DNA of 64,000 nt from Alphaproteobacteria bacterium (GCA_030432025.1 JAUIIA010000004.1:62001-126000); one strand, 5' to 3'; counted from the first letter of the stretch, positions 36,336 through 45,267 are shown. Program-made: numbers and translations. The notes: generated by a model not told the origin, from the letters alone.

Positions 36336-38245
36336 GCGCGGCCTGCTTTGCTGCCATCATAGGGTAGACGTACAGTTACCGTTGTGCCTTGTCCGACTAC
36401 GGATTCAATAAACAACGTACCACCATGCATTTCAGCCAGTTCTTTGCTGATGGCTAGGCCGAGGCCCGAGCCTTCATGGTCGCGGGCATAAGACGAGGAT
36501 GCTTGCTCAAACGGTTTGGTCACGCTGGCGAGCTTATTGGCGGGGATGCCGACGCCGTCATCAATGACTTTCAAGGAAAAGTAATCTTCTCGGGCGATGC
36601 CTTTGACCATGATTTTCCCGCCCTCGGGTGTGAATTTCACAGCGTTGGAAAGTAGATTGAGCAATATCTGCAGAACCGCGCGGCGGTCGGCGATGAGTTT
36701 AAGCTCTTCATCAAAATCCTGTTCCAGGCTTAATTTGACACCTGCCTCGTGGCCGCGGCCTTCCATCATATGCAGGCCAAGCTGCAAAACTTTGAGGATG
36801 CTGAGTTCCTCCAGCATTAAGTCGTATTTTCCGGCCTCGATTTTGGACATGTCCAGAATATCGCTGATCAAATCGAGTAAATGCTCGCCGCTTTCACGGA
36901 TGCCGGCAATATATTCGAGGTATTTTTCCGTACCGATCGGGCCGAGCAATTGGCGTTCGACCATTTCGGAAAAGCCGATAATTGCGTTGAGCGGGGTGCG
37001 TAGCTCGTGACTCATATTGGCAAGGAACTGGGTTTTAGACGCGTACGCCTTTTCGGCCTGATCCTTGGCAAGGCGCAGGTCGTTTTCATAGGCGATGCGC
37101 TCGGTCATGTCCTGCATGATGCCATACAGGGCGATGACATCGCCTTCGTCGTCAAAGTCGCATCGTCCTTCGCAGCGGATGAAACGTACATCACCATCGG
37201 GCAGGTTGATGCGGAATTCCATGTCGTAATCATTTTCGGTCATGATCGCGCGTTGGAATGCCTGATTAACGCGCGCGATATCCTCTCGGTGTACCATGGC
37301 GTTCATGTTGTCGAGGGTCGGTTCGAATTGCCCGTCCTCAACGCCGAATATCGTATAAATTTGCGGTGTCCATGACATGGTTTCGTCACCGATAGTCCAG
37401 CGCCACCTGCCCATGCGGCCGATATTTTCAGCTTGTAGGAGTTCGCTCTCACGCTTATTCAGTGTTTCCGCATGCGCTTTGATTTCGGTGATGTCGTGGC
37501 CGGAACAATATAGTTCATTGCCTTTCAGGCGCTGACGCCATTCCATCCAGCGGCTGTCACCGTCTTTTGTCACGATGCGCGCCTCGAATGCCTGAACGTT
37601 GGCTGTTTCGGTTTCGAAGGCCTGAATGGTGTTGCGGATGTATGGCTTATCGGCTTCGTCGAAAAGGTCGAGGATATGCAGCCTGTGCAGATCGTTCTGA
37701 CAGTAGCCTGTGATTGCGAAAAACTGTTCGTTAGCCCGCACGATTTCGCCGAGGTCGGAGACAATCAGCATGACCTCGAGCGACATATCCATGAAGGCGC
37801 GGCTTTCATTGACGCTGAAAACGGCAGGAGATGTTTTGTTGTCGATTTTTTTAAGCTGTTCGACAAAGGCTTTCATTTCCGTCTTGGACGGCTTTTTATT
37901 CGCTGTCTTTTCCGAGCCAACCAGGTAACGCTTATTATCGGGTGCTTTTAACCAGTCGAAATGGAATTCGAGGGGTTCGCTTTGGCCGTTAATGAAAACC
38001 TTATGCAGGCCGGCTTCTATATCAGTGATAGCGGGGCCGTGGCTGAGCAGCTCTGAAAAACTGATCATGCTTTCGGCGCTCAAGCCGCGAAGGTTTTCGG
38101 GGTTTTGCTGGGTCAGGCTAGAGAAAGCAGCGCTGGCATACGCGATAACGCCATCTTCGGAAATCGCGATGCGGGCCAATTCGTCGGCGGGATTCGTAAG
38201 GGAATCACTTTTCTTGCGCGTGATGCGGTGCTTTTTGACAGACAT
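36332..38245 (-). CDS. Cytoplasmic multi-PAS sensor histidine kinase
   Basis: A 637-residue kinase from the ATG at 38245 (a TTG four codons earlier is possible). There is no membrane segment. Three PAS-like domains fill residues ~25-400; the third contains GRWRWTIGDETMSWTPQIYTIFGVE and a PAC-like EFRINLPDGDVRFIRCEGR. HisKA follows with the phospho-acceptor His413 in MSHELRTPLNAIIGFSEM, and the ATPase domain has the N box (LLNLLSNAVKFTPEGG), VIDDGVGIP and GSGLGLAISKELAEMHGG. No response regulator is adjacent, so it is an orphan kinase. The signal is probably cytosolic; the PAS ligand is unknown. Confidence 0.92.
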   Translation of the reverse strand: MSVKKHRITRKKSDSLTNPADELARIAISEDGVIAYASAAFSSLTQQNPENLRGLSAESMISFSELLSHGPAITDIEAGLHKVFINGQSEPLEFHFDWLKAPDNKRYLVGSEKTANKKPSKTEMKAFVEQLKKIDNKTSPAVFSVNESRAFMDMSLEVMLIVSDLGEIVRANEQFFAITGYCQNDLHRLHILDLFDEADKPYIRNTIQAFETETANVQAFEARIVTKDGDSRWMEWRQRLKGNELYCSGHDITEIKAHAETLNKRESELLQAENIGRMGRWRWTIGDETMSWTPQIYTIFGVEDGQFEPTLDNMNAMVHREDIARVNQAFQRAIMTENDYDMEFRINLPDGDVRFIRCEGRCDFDDEGDVIALYGIMQDMTERIAYENDLRLAKDQAEKAYASKTQFLANMSHELRTPLNAIIGFSEMVERQLLGPIGTEKYLEYIAGIRESGEHLLDLISDILDMSKIEAGKYDLMLEELSILKVLQLGLHMMEGRGHEAGVKLSLEQDFDEELKLIADRRAVLQILLNLLSNAVKFTPEGGKIMVKGIAREDYFSLKVIDDGVGIPANKLASVTKPFEQASSSYARDHEGSGLGLAISKELAEMHGGTLFIESVVGQGTTVTVRLPYDGSKAGRA

Positions 38246-38335
38246 AAAATTCAGCAATGGAAACTCAAAACAGGACGTAGCGAAACACTACAAATCTCAG
38301 GATAAGGCAAACAGCGAATCGTGACAAGTAAACAT

Positions 38336-38367
38336 AAAAAAGGCTGCCCGTTTTATGTGGGCAGCCT
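38336..38367 (-). terminator. Rho-independent terminator after the redoxin gene
   Basis: On the minus strand a perfect 9-base stem AGGCTGCCC/GGGCAGCCT with a 9-base loop is followed directly by a run of T. It lies 25 bases downstream of the redoxin stop codon and would end the dsbD-redoxin transcript. Confidence 0.85.
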
Positions 38368-38391
38368 TTCTCAAAAGTTTTTAAAAATAAC

Positions 38392-39027
38392 TTAGTATTT
38401 TACTGAGCATCCATATGGCTTGGATTCAGCAACGGCAATCTCTTCGCCCGCTTTCAAGCTTTCCAATGCGGCTGTAACGTAGTTGGTCGCATCGGCGATT
38501 GATTTCGGGTTCGGGCTGGAATTGCTGTCGATTGCGCCTGCATACACGACCATGCCTTCTTCATCGATGATGAACATGTGCGGTGTTGTTTTGGCACCGT
38601 ACATTTTGCCGATTTCTCCGCTTTCATCGAGGATTTTGGCTGTCACTTCCGCGCCTTCGTCAGCGAGGATTTTGTTGGCTTCTTCTGCGCTTACGTTTCC
38701 TTGACGGCCTTTAGCGGAGGATACGATTGTTACCCATTCAGCGCCTAGCTCTTTGGCTTTTTTCTGTGTGGCCTGCATGTTGCCTTCGCTGTAGTGCTTC
38801 CAGACGAACGGGCATTGGTGGTTGGACCATTCCAGAACAACAACTTTGCCTTTATGGTCGCTGAGCTTAAATGTGTCACCATTTGTGTCTGTGGCCTCGA
38901 AGTCAGGTGCGGCGGCGCCGACATCGGCGTTTGCGTGCGCCGGCATGATGTATTGGTTGCTGAAAATCATCAAGCCGAGGGCGAACATCGCCAGACTTGC
39001 AAGAACGTACTTTAAGCGGTTTTTCAT
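38392..39027 (-). CDS. Exported thioredoxin-fold redoxin (AhpC/TSA type)
   Basis: A 211-residue protein starting at the ATG with a perfect AAGGAG site; a longer reading to 39102 lacks one. Residues 5-30 form a signal peptide ending at AHANA. The domain begins GAAAPDFEATDTNG and contains VVLEWSNHQCPFVWKHYSEGNMQ, where a single active-site Cys replaces the usual CxxC, then KTTPHMFIIDEEG with the cis-proline. This subgroup is widespread but of uncertain substrate. It lies 43 bases downstream of the DsbD-like gene, which would keep its Cys reduced in the periplasm, an inference from context. Confidence 0.85.
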   Translation of the reverse strand: MKNRLKYVLASLAMFALGLMIFSNQYIMPAHANADVGAAAPDFEATDTNGDTFKLSDHKGKVVVLEWSNHQCPFVWKHYSEGNMQATQKKAKELGAEWVTIVSSAKGRQGNVSAEEANKILADEGAEVTAKILDESGEIGKMYGAKTTPHMFIIDEEGMVVYAGAIDSNSSPNPKSIADATNYVTAALESLKAGEEIAVAESKPYGCSVKY

Positions 39028-39070
39028 AGGTCTCTCCTTATTTTCGACACTCATAAATTTTACGAACAAA

Positions 39071-41215
39071 TTAGTCAGACCCTTCGATTGTGTTCGCGAC
39101 AATCCCGGGTGTTAGAAGTTGCGGCAGAATAACCGGCTCCGGTCTTTTGCCTGTTGTCTCATCAGGTGCCCCGTAAAACACATAGAGCGGTACGCCATTG
39201 CGTCCATATCGCTTCAAATATTTTGTGATTTCGGGGTCCTCGTTTGTCCAGTCACCAACCAGATATTCAACGTCGTTACGGGCAAAAAGTTTCATGGTGG
39301 CGGGGACATTTAAAGCGACGGCAGCATTCACTTTACAGGTGATGCACCAGGCGGCTGTCATTTCGGTGAAGACCGGGTTATCGGTTTCAAGAGCTTCCGT
39401 TAGTGACGTTTCGCTGTAAGGGGCGCTGAAGCTTTTGGCTGTACCGCCCTTCACAATCATCGGGGTGGTGGCCGTTAGGGGTAAAAACCCGAATGCGAGA
39501 AGAATACTCAGGACGGCAACTACACGCATAATGTTTTTATACAGACGATCGGTCGGCATATGTTTGAAAAGCCAGATGCCGAAAGTGATAAGAACCGCGC
39601 CCAATAATGCGGCGTTGAGGCTTTCCGTTGTCGTTTGTTGGGATAAGACCCAGAACAGCCACAATGCGGCGATGAACATGGGGAAGGCCAGAAACTGTTT
39701 GAACACATCCATCCATGCGCCTGGTTTCGGCAGGACGCGCTGCAGAGACGGAACGAAGGATAACACCAGATATGGCAGTGCGAGGCCGAAGCCGAGTGCG
39801 ACAAACACCATCAGTGCGATGATCGGTGGCTGGACCAGAGCGTACCCCAGAGCACCCGCCATAAACGGTGCGGTACAGGGTGTTGCGACAAGGGTTGCCA
39901 GAATACCGGTGAAGAAGGAACCGCTCGGCCCCTCTTTTTGTGTCAGCTTGCCGCCGAGATTGCCGAACGGGCTGGCGAATTCGAAGAAGCCCATCAGATT
40001 CAGGCCAATGATAAAGAGCAGATAGGCGAGAGCGCCGACAACCCATGGGTTTTGCAATTGAAAGCCCCAGCCGATTTCTGCGCCGCCGGCTTGCAGGCCG
40101 ATCAACGCGCCGGCAATAACCAGAAAGCTTGAGATAACGCCGAATGTGTAGGCGATGCCGTGGCTTCTGGCGAGTTCAGGGTGCTTTTGCGCAATTTTTA
40201 CAAGGCTCAATGCCTTAATGGAGAGTACGGGGAAGACGCATGGCATCAGGTTCAAAATTAACCCGCCAAGCAAGGCAAAGATGACCGCGCCCAAAAACCC
40301 GATTTGAACGGGGGCGCTGGCAGGGTCTGCTGCGGCTTCCATTATGTTGACCGGAGCGGCGCTTATGCTGATCTCATTTGCGACTTTTCCTTTTGATATG
40401 TCGTATGTCAGCACGCCTGTCATTTGTTCGAGTGCATTAATGTTTCGATCGCCGCGCTTTTGCGTCAGTTTCAAAACCCCGTCCTCGAAGAAGGCGTTGC
40501 CGGGGGCGGCGTTATCGAGCATGCCCCAATCGGCGGGGAAGAATTCAATGCTGTCGGCTTGGATTTCATTTTGCAGTTCGGCGGGTGTTTCGATGCTCAG
40601 AACAAAATCACCTTCGTTTTCAGAGAATTCGGCCTTCCAGTCGACGGCGGTGGGTATTTTCTGAAGTGTCTGTTCGAAATATGCACTGTTGTCTTCGCTG
40701 GTTGCATCCGGCCCGTTGAGTGTCAGCGTGTATGTACCGTATTCGGGTATGCATTCGACCTTGCAGACCAGTAATTCAATGTCGGCGGTCAGTGTGATGG
40801 GCCCTTCGGGTAATTCATCAGGGAGGCTGAGCTTCTGCAGCAGCAGTACGCGTTCCTCATATCCGTAATTCATTAGCGGCTCGAAAGGCAGTTTGCTCGG
40901 TGTCGGCCAGACGATTTCTTCGACTTCAAAGCCGGCGGGTAAGTCCCAGTCGACCGCGGGCGGTGTTCCTGAATCACCGGGGTTTTTCCAATAGGTGTGC
41001 CAATGGTCGGCGATGATTTGTTCGGTACCGATCCAGATTTCTTCGCCGCCTTGAACGGATCCGTGTTCGGCCAGCAGGCGGATTTTGACCTTGTTATCAT
41101 CCTGCGCAAATGCGGATTGTCCCGCAAAAACGGTGATAATAAAGGCCATTAAAAACAAGAAACGGTTTAAGGCTTGCAAAATATTGTCCTGATGTTGGTA
41201 ACGTCTTGATTTCAT
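39071..41215 (-). CDS. dsbD: DsbD/ScsB-family thiol:disulfide interchange protein
   Basis: A 714-residue inner-membrane electron relay. After a signal peptide (cut near residue 38) there is an exported N-domain with a Cys pair in LLVCKVECIPEYG, a central membrane domain of about eight segments with MPCVFPVLSIKALSL and ATPCTAPFMAGALGYAL (the two membrane Cys), and a C-terminal thioredoxin domain with AAWCITCKVN. All three redox pairs are present, so the relay from cytoplasmic thioredoxin to the periplasm should work. The N-domain is closer to the ScsB type than to E. coli DsbD. The downstream redoxin is the likely client. It is divergent from the acetoacetyl-CoA synthetase gene. Confidence 0.9.
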   Translation of the reverse strand: MKSRRYQHQDNILQALNRFLFLMAFIITVFAGQSAFAQDDNKVKIRLLAEHGSVQGGEEIWIGTEQIIADHWHTYWKNPGDSGTPPAVDWDLPAGFEVEEIVWPTPSKLPFEPLMNYGYEERVLLLQKLSLPDELPEGPITLTADIELLVCKVECIPEYGTYTLTLNGPDATSEDNSAYFEQTLQKIPTAVDWKAEFSENEGDFVLSIETPAELQNEIQADSIEFFPADWGMLDNAAPGNAFFEDGVLKLTQKRGDRNINALEQMTGVLTYDISKGKVANEISISAAPVNIMEAAADPASAPVQIGFLGAVIFALLGGLILNLMPCVFPVLSIKALSLVKIAQKHPELARSHGIAYTFGVISSFLVIAGALIGLQAGGAEIGWGFQLQNPWVVGALAYLLFIIGLNLMGFFEFASPFGNLGGKLTQKEGPSGSFFTGILATLVATPCTAPFMAGALGYALVQPPIIALMVFVALGFGLALPYLVLSFVPSLQRVLPKPGAWMDVFKQFLAFPMFIAALWLFWVLSQQTTTESLNAALLGAVLITFGIWLFKHMPTDRLYKNIMRVVAVLSILLAFGFLPLTATTPMIVKGGTAKSFSAPYSETSLTEALETDNPVFTEMTAAWCITCKVNAAVALNVPATMKLFARNDVEYLVGDWTNEDPEITKYLKRYGRNGVPLYVFYGAPDETTGKRPEPVILPQLLTPGIVANTIEGSD

Positions 41216-41351
41216 ATTCGTTTACTCCCCCTAAAACGTTACAGCACAATGCGTTTTTTTGTGCTTTTGCGTTATACTGTTAACCGTATAAACTATAGGC
41301 CACATTATTGTATTATCAAATGGAATTGCTCAAAAAGGATTGATATTTCAA

Positions 41352-43409
41352 GTGCTTCAAAAACCGACATTAGATCAGATGCAGGAATCGCGCTTAGCTG
41401 CGTTCTTAAATTACATTCGTGAAGAAACGGGTGAAGAATTCGGTGAATTGGGGCCGGAAGCTTACGGCAACTTGCATCGCTGGTCGGTTGAAAATCTGGA
41501 GCAATTTTACAGCGAAGTCCTGAATTTCTCGGGTTTGATTTTTGAAAAAGGTCAAAAAGGTATCGAAAATAAAGAGGATATTCTGTCAGCTTCGTTTTTC
41601 CCTGATACTAAAATCAGTTTTGCCGAAAACATGCTTAAGCGCGTAAAAACGCATCCCGATGATCCGGCGATAATCGCACGTACAGCGGGGCGCGAGGAAG
41701 ACCGTATCATCAGCTGGCAGGAGCTTTATGATGAGGTAAGCCGTTGGTCACAGTTGCTTGAAAAGCTCGGGGTTGGTGATGGTGACCGTGTGGCGACATA
41801 TTTACCGCATGGACCTGAGGCGTATATCCTCATGATCGCCGTAACAACGCGCGGAGCGATTTTCTCCTCTGTTGGTACGGAAATGGGAGCGCAGGCGACA
41901 GGGGCGCGCTTTGCGCAAATCGAGCCGAAAGTGCTGATCGCGGCTGATGGCTACATGCATATGAAGGCAGAAGGTCAGCCGGGTAAGCCGGAGCCGCGTA
42001 TTGAGTTGATCAAAGAGCTTTTAGATGAAGTTTCAAGTTTCGAGCACGCGGTTATTATTCCTAATCTGAACGACGTCCCCGATATCAGCGCATTAGGTGA
42101 TAAGGCTGAGCTATCGACAAGTTTGTTAGCGGATATAGAAGCGGGTGAGATCAAATTTACCCGTCGTGAGTTCAATCAACCGCTGGCGATTTTGTTTTCA
42201 TCGGGCAGTACGGGTAAACCGAAATGCTTTGTCCATGGTGTGGGCGGTACGTTGTTGAAACATGCGGTGGAGCATCAATTGCAAGGAGATGTACGTGCGG
42301 GCGACCGCGTGTTTTTCCACTCCACGACAAGCTGGATGATGTTCAATTGGTTGGCCAGTGGCTTGGCGAATGACGCGACGATTTTGCTGTATGACGGTAA
42401 CCCCGCATATCCGCAGATGGATGCGCAGATCCAGTTTACGTCACAATATAGATGTACGCATCTGGGGACTGCGGCGGCGATTATTCAGGATTTGTGGATG
42501 CGAGCCGGCGTGAAGGGTGAGTGTTTCGACCTCTCACCGCTGCGCGCGATCATGTATACAGGCTCGGTTTTGTCAGAGGCGGGATATATCTACGTGAATG
42601 AAAACATCAAAGATAATTTAAGCATCGAAGGCGTTTGCGGCGGGACGGACTTTGTCGGCTGCTATGCGATGGGTAATGCCTTCGCGCCGACCATTGCGGG
42701 GCAATTGAAGGGCCCTGTTATGGGGATGGATGTCGATGTCTGGACGGATGAAGGCAAACCACAAGTCGAAGGCGAGACAGGCGAATTGGTGGTGAAAAAT
42801 GCTTTTGCCTCACGGCCGATCAAGTTTTGGAATGACCCCGGCAATGAGCGGTTCCGTAGTGAGTATTTCGAATTTTTTGATGTTACCCCGCCCGTATGGC
42901 GGCATGGTGATGCGGTGAAGAAAATGTCGCTTGGCCAGTTGCTCGTTGAAGGGCGTTCGGATACCACGCTGAACCAAGGGGGTGTACGTATCGGGACGCA
43001 GCAGATTTATGACGCGTTATTACACGAAGATTTCGACGATATTCTTATCGATTCATTGGCTGCGACTTTCAAGGATGCGCAGAGCGGTGACCATACGGCT
43101 TTGTTCGTTGTGCTGAAGGATGGTGTCGCGTTGGATGATGATTTGAAGAAGGCCATTAAAGGCGTGATTTCAGATTCCGTCGGGCGTTTATCCTGTCCGC
43201 ATGAGGTGATTGCCGTGCCGTACGTGTTGAAGACCCCGAACGGGAAAAAGGCGGAAAAGCCGACAGCGAAGCTGCTTAAAGGTGAAGATGTGAAAGCGCC
43301 CGAAACTTATGGCGAGAACGACAGTGGAGCGCTGAAAACCGAGTTATTTAAAGAGCTTGGCGAAAAGCTGAAAGAGAAACCTGTCTACGGTTTTGTTGCA
43401 GCCGCGTAA
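41352..43409 (+). CDS. aacS: Acetoacetyl-CoA synthetase
   Basis: A 685-residue acyl-adenylate enzyme from the GTG at 41352, with AAAGGA 12 bases upstream; TTG at 41340 is too close to that site, and the family N-terminus (a short lead before SRLAAFLNYI) fits GTG. The order is an N-terminal ACS cap (HRWSVENLEQFYSEVLNFSG), the adenylate motif ILFSSGSTGKPKCFVHGVGG near residue 285, SWMMFNWLASGLA, GVCGGTDFVGCYA, and the C-terminal RSDTTLNQGGVRIGTQQIY with the catalytic Lys in KTPNGKKAEKP. It activates acetoacetate for reuse of ketone bodies or PHB breakdown products. It appears monocistronic. Confidence 0.93.
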   Translation: MLQKPTLDQMQESRLAAFLNYIREETGEEFGELGPEAYGNLHRWSVENLEQFYSEVLNFSGLIFEKGQKGIENKEDILSASFFPDTKISFAENMLKRVKTHPDDPAIIARTAGREEDRIISWQELYDEVSRWSQLLEKLGVGDGDRVATYLPHGPEAYILMIAVTTRGAIFSSVGTEMGAQATGARFAQIEPKVLIAADGYMHMKAEGQPGKPEPRIELIKELLDEVSSFEHAVIIPNLNDVPDISALGDKAELSTSLLADIEAGEIKFTRREFNQPLAILFSSGSTGKPKCFVHGVGGTLLKHAVEHQLQGDVRAGDRVFFHSTTSWMMFNWLASGLANDATILLYDGNPAYPQMDAQIQFTSQYRCTHLGTAAAIIQDLWMRAGVKGECFDLSPLRAIMYTGSVLSEAGYIYVNENIKDNLSIEGVCGGTDFVGCYAMGNAFAPTIAGQLKGPVMGMDVDVWTDEGKPQVEGETGELVVKNAFASRPIKFWNDPGNERFRSEYFEFFDVTPPVWRHGDAVKKMSLGQLLVEGRSDTTLNQGGVRIGTQQIYDALLHEDFDDILIDSLAATFKDAQSGDHTALFVVLKDGVALDDDLKKAIKGVISDSVGRLSCPHEVIAVPYVLKTPNGKKAEKPTAKLLKGEDVKAPETYGENDSGALKTELFKELGEKLKEKPVYGFVAAA

Positions 43410-43416
43410 AAAAAGA

Positions 43417-43446
43417 TTGCCATTTTTTCTACATAATGTTTTTAAT
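43417..43446 (+). promoter_or_regulatory. Sigma-70-type promoter for the leader peptide and aminotransferase
   Basis: TTGCCA (43417-43422) and TTTAAT (43441-43446) are each one base from consensus and 18 bases apart. A start about seven bases after the -10 box would fall at or next to the ATG of the short ORF at 43453, giving a leaderless or nearly leaderless message. Confidence 0.6.
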
Positions 43447-43452
43447 AGGGAT

Positions 43453-43524
43453 ATGAACATCTTGAGCCGCACAGTTTTGAGCATTTCAGAAGCAGCGGCC
43501 GCAGCGAGAGCAGCGGCGGGGTAG
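43453..43524 (+). CDS. Putative Ala-rich leader peptide (23 residues)
   Basis: A short ORF reading MNILSRTVLSI, then SEAAAAARAAAG and a TAG stop. Eight of its last ten sense codons are Ala and one is Arg. It begins where the promoter at 43417-43446 would start the transcript. Its end overlaps the first arm of a set of competing hairpins that extends to the aminotransferase gene. This is the plan of a ribosome-mediated attenuator; alphaproteobacterial trpL is known to be leaderless in the same way. The peptide is a prediction from sequence, with no proof of translation. Confidence 0.45.
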   Translation: MNILSRTVLSISEAAAAARAAAG

Positions 43525-43616
43525 TCCCGCACGTTGTTAAGCCCATAGTGCAGTAGCGCACGCCCCATCCGAAAAATTTAAAATGAACAATTCTCCGCAC
43601 CAGAAGTATGTGCGGG
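43516..43616 (+). promoter_or_regulatory. Competing hairpins between leader peptide and aminotransferase
   Basis: Four short elements can pair in exclusive ways: GCGGG (43516-43520, inside the leader peptide end), CCCGCAC (43526-43532), CCGCAC (43595-43600) and GTGCGGG (43610-43616). Element 1 pairs with 2 around the stop codon; element 4 pairs either with 2 (7 bp) or with 3 (6 bp). Ribosome position on the Ala codons would decide which forms. No T-run follows, so any control would be translational or Rho-linked rather than classical termination. Confidence 0.4.
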
Positions 43617-43627
43617 CAATATTATAG
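43583..43627 (+). CDS. Possible second short leader ORF (14 residues)
   Basis: A short ORF reading MNNSPHQKYVRAIL ends at TAG 14 bases before the aminotransferase ATG and spans the hairpin CCGCAC/GTGCGGG. It has no clear ribosome site. It may be chance; it is listed because its translation would open the hairpin next to the downstream ribosome site (AGGA at 43630). Confidence 0.2.
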   Translation: MNNSPHQKYVRAIL

Positions 43628-43641
43628 CTAGGAACTTAAAA

Positions 43642-44880
43642 ATGGTTGTTAAACAAACAAATACAGAGGAACTCCGCGGTCATGAGACTGTTGATGAGAT
43701 CAGAAAAGGCCCCAAATTCAGGCCGGTTTTGCATGCGCTGACGTCTAACCCGGGTGTAGAGATGATGAATTACGCCGAGGGTAAAAAGGACATGATTACT
43801 CTCGGGCAGGGTGAGGGCGACTCCCCGACACCTGATTTTATTTGTGATGCTACATATCAAGCGATGCAGGATGGTTTGACGACATACGGCCCGACGCTCG
43901 GTCAGTGGCCTTTGCGCGAAACATTGTCGCAATATTACAAAAATATCTATGAGCTGGATATTCCAGAAAGGCGAATTTTCGTTACGTCTTCCGGTTCGAC
44001 GGCTATGCATTTGTCTCTGGCTTCGCTTCTGGATAAAGGTGATGAAGTGGTCGCGATTACTCCGATCTGGAAAAACCTGATCGGTGCGATCGAATTAACA
44101 CAAGCCGAAAACGTACAGGTCTCTCTGGATTTTGATAAAGAGCAAGGCTGGAGCCTTGATCTGGACAAACTTTTCGGGGCTGTTACGCCGAAAACGAAGG
44201 TCATTCTGGTTGTTACACCATCCAACCCGACCGGTTGGAGCGCGACCAAGGAAGAGATGAAAGCCATTTTGGATTTTGCACGTGAACGTAATATCTGGGT
44301 GCTTTCGGATGAGGTTTACGGCCGTATTGTCTATGACAGTGATCATAAAAACATGCGCGCTGACAGTTTTCTGGATGTCGCGCAGGACGATGATTTGTTG
44401 TTGGTTGTGAACAGCTTTTCGAAAAGCTGGGCGATGACAGGTTGGCGTCTGGGCTGGATTGTCGGGCCGAAAATTGCCGAAGATAAAATCCGCGATGTGG
44501 CGCTGTATAATAATTTATGCCCACCGACCTTCACCCAATATGGCGCGATTGCCGCGTTGAATGAGGGTGAGGATTTTCTGAAAAGCCAAGTCGACCTCTG
44601 GCGTTCGAACCGTGACATTCTGGTCGATCGTTTTAAGTCGTCAGGCAATGTCGATATGTCCTATCCGCAAGCCACCTTCTACGGATTCTTTAAGGTGCAT
44701 GGCCAAGATGACTGTAAGTTGATGACCAAGCGCTTTATCGATGAGGCAGGTGTGTTGTTGGCCCCCGGTTGTGCATTCGGTGCAACGGCCAAGGGCTATA
44801 TCCGTATGTGTTTTGCGGTATCGGAGCGCAGGCTTGTCGAAGCGCTGGACAGAATGGATGTCGTTTTGCAGAATAGCTAA
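43642..44880 (+). CDS. PLP-dependent class I/II aminotransferase
   Basis: A 412-residue fold-type I aminotransferase. Motifs in order are LGQGEGDSPTPDFICDA and TYGPTLGQWPLRETLSQYY (N-terminal part), SSGSTAMHLSLASLLDKGD (PLP phosphate), VTPSNPTGWSATKEEM with the conserved Asn-Pro-Thr-Gly, SDEVYGRIVYD (Asp-Tyr for the PLP ring), and SFSKSWAMTGWRLGWIVGP with the Schiff-base Lys. A C-terminal Arg in KGYIRMCFAVSERRL binds the substrate carboxylate. The nearest relatives I recall are aspartate or arginine:pyruvate transaminase-like enzymes. The upstream Ala-rich leader hints at alanine metabolism, which is inference. An AGGA site lies 8 bases before the ATG. Confidence 0.9.
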   Translation: MVVKQTNTEELRGHETVDEIRKGPKFRPVLHALTSNPGVEMMNYAEGKKDMITLGQGEGDSPTPDFICDATYQAMQDGLTTYGPTLGQWPLRETLSQYYKNIYELDIPERRIFVTSSGSTAMHLSLASLLDKGDEVVAITPIWKNLIGAIELTQAENVQVSLDFDKEQGWSLDLDKLFGAVTPKTKVILVVTPSNPTGWSATKEEMKAILDFARERNIWVLSDEVYGRIVYDSDHKNMRADSFLDVAQDDDLLLVVNSFSKSWAMTGWRLGWIVGPKIAEDKIRDVALYNNLCPPTFTQYGAIAALNEGEDFLKSQVDLWRSNRDILVDRFKSSGNVDMSYPQATFYGFFKVHGQDDCKLMTKRFIDEAGVLLAPGCAFGATAKGYIRMCFAVSERRLVEALDRMDVVLQNS

Positions 44881-45267
44881 ATGCGTGGATATTTCGGAAT
44901 AGGCGTACAAGGTATTAGCAAAGAGCAGAATGTGGGCACAATTGCCCGCACTGCTCATTCTTTTGGCGCCAATTTCTTCTTCACGATTGATCTGCCAAGT
45001 TTTCGTCATCCGACACGTGCGGCGTATGTGTTGGGGCCGGAAATGGGTGGCTTGTCGCCTGAATTGGTTGAGAAGTGCGATCATATCATCAAGATACCGA
45101 TGAAGTTTTGCGTCAATGTCGGTGTGGCGGGCGCGCTTGTTATGTATGACCGTTTATTATCCATGGGGCGTTTTGCCGACCGTCCCGTTAAAGCGGGTGG
45201 ACCGACAGAAATGTTGCCCGAGCAACCGCTCGTTCACAGACGTAAGCAACGTCGTAAAAAATCTTAA
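44881..45267 (+). CDS. TrmH/SpoU-family RNA methyltransferase, internally shortened
   Basis: A 128-residue SPOUT methyltransferase whose ATG directly follows the aminotransferase stop (TAAATG). All three SPOUT motifs are present: NVGTIARTAHSFGANFFF (motif 1), YVLGPEMGGLSPELVEKCDH (motif 2) and FCVNVGVAGALVMYDRLLSMG (motif 3, the knot). As I recall the family, about 40-45 residues normally lie between FGASFVFT and LPSFRHP; here these parts join directly (FFFTID then LPSFRHP). The reading frame is intact. It could be a real minimal form, an inactive copy, or an assembly or recombination deletion. The C-terminus is basic (RRKQRRKKS). Target RNA unknown. Confidence 0.75.
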   Translation: MRGYFGIGVQGISKEQNVGTIARTAHSFGANFFFTIDLPSFRHPTRAAYVLGPEMGGLSPELVEKCDHIIKIPMKFCVNVGVAGALVMYDRLLSMGRFADRPVKAGGPTEMLPEQPLVHRRKQRRKKS

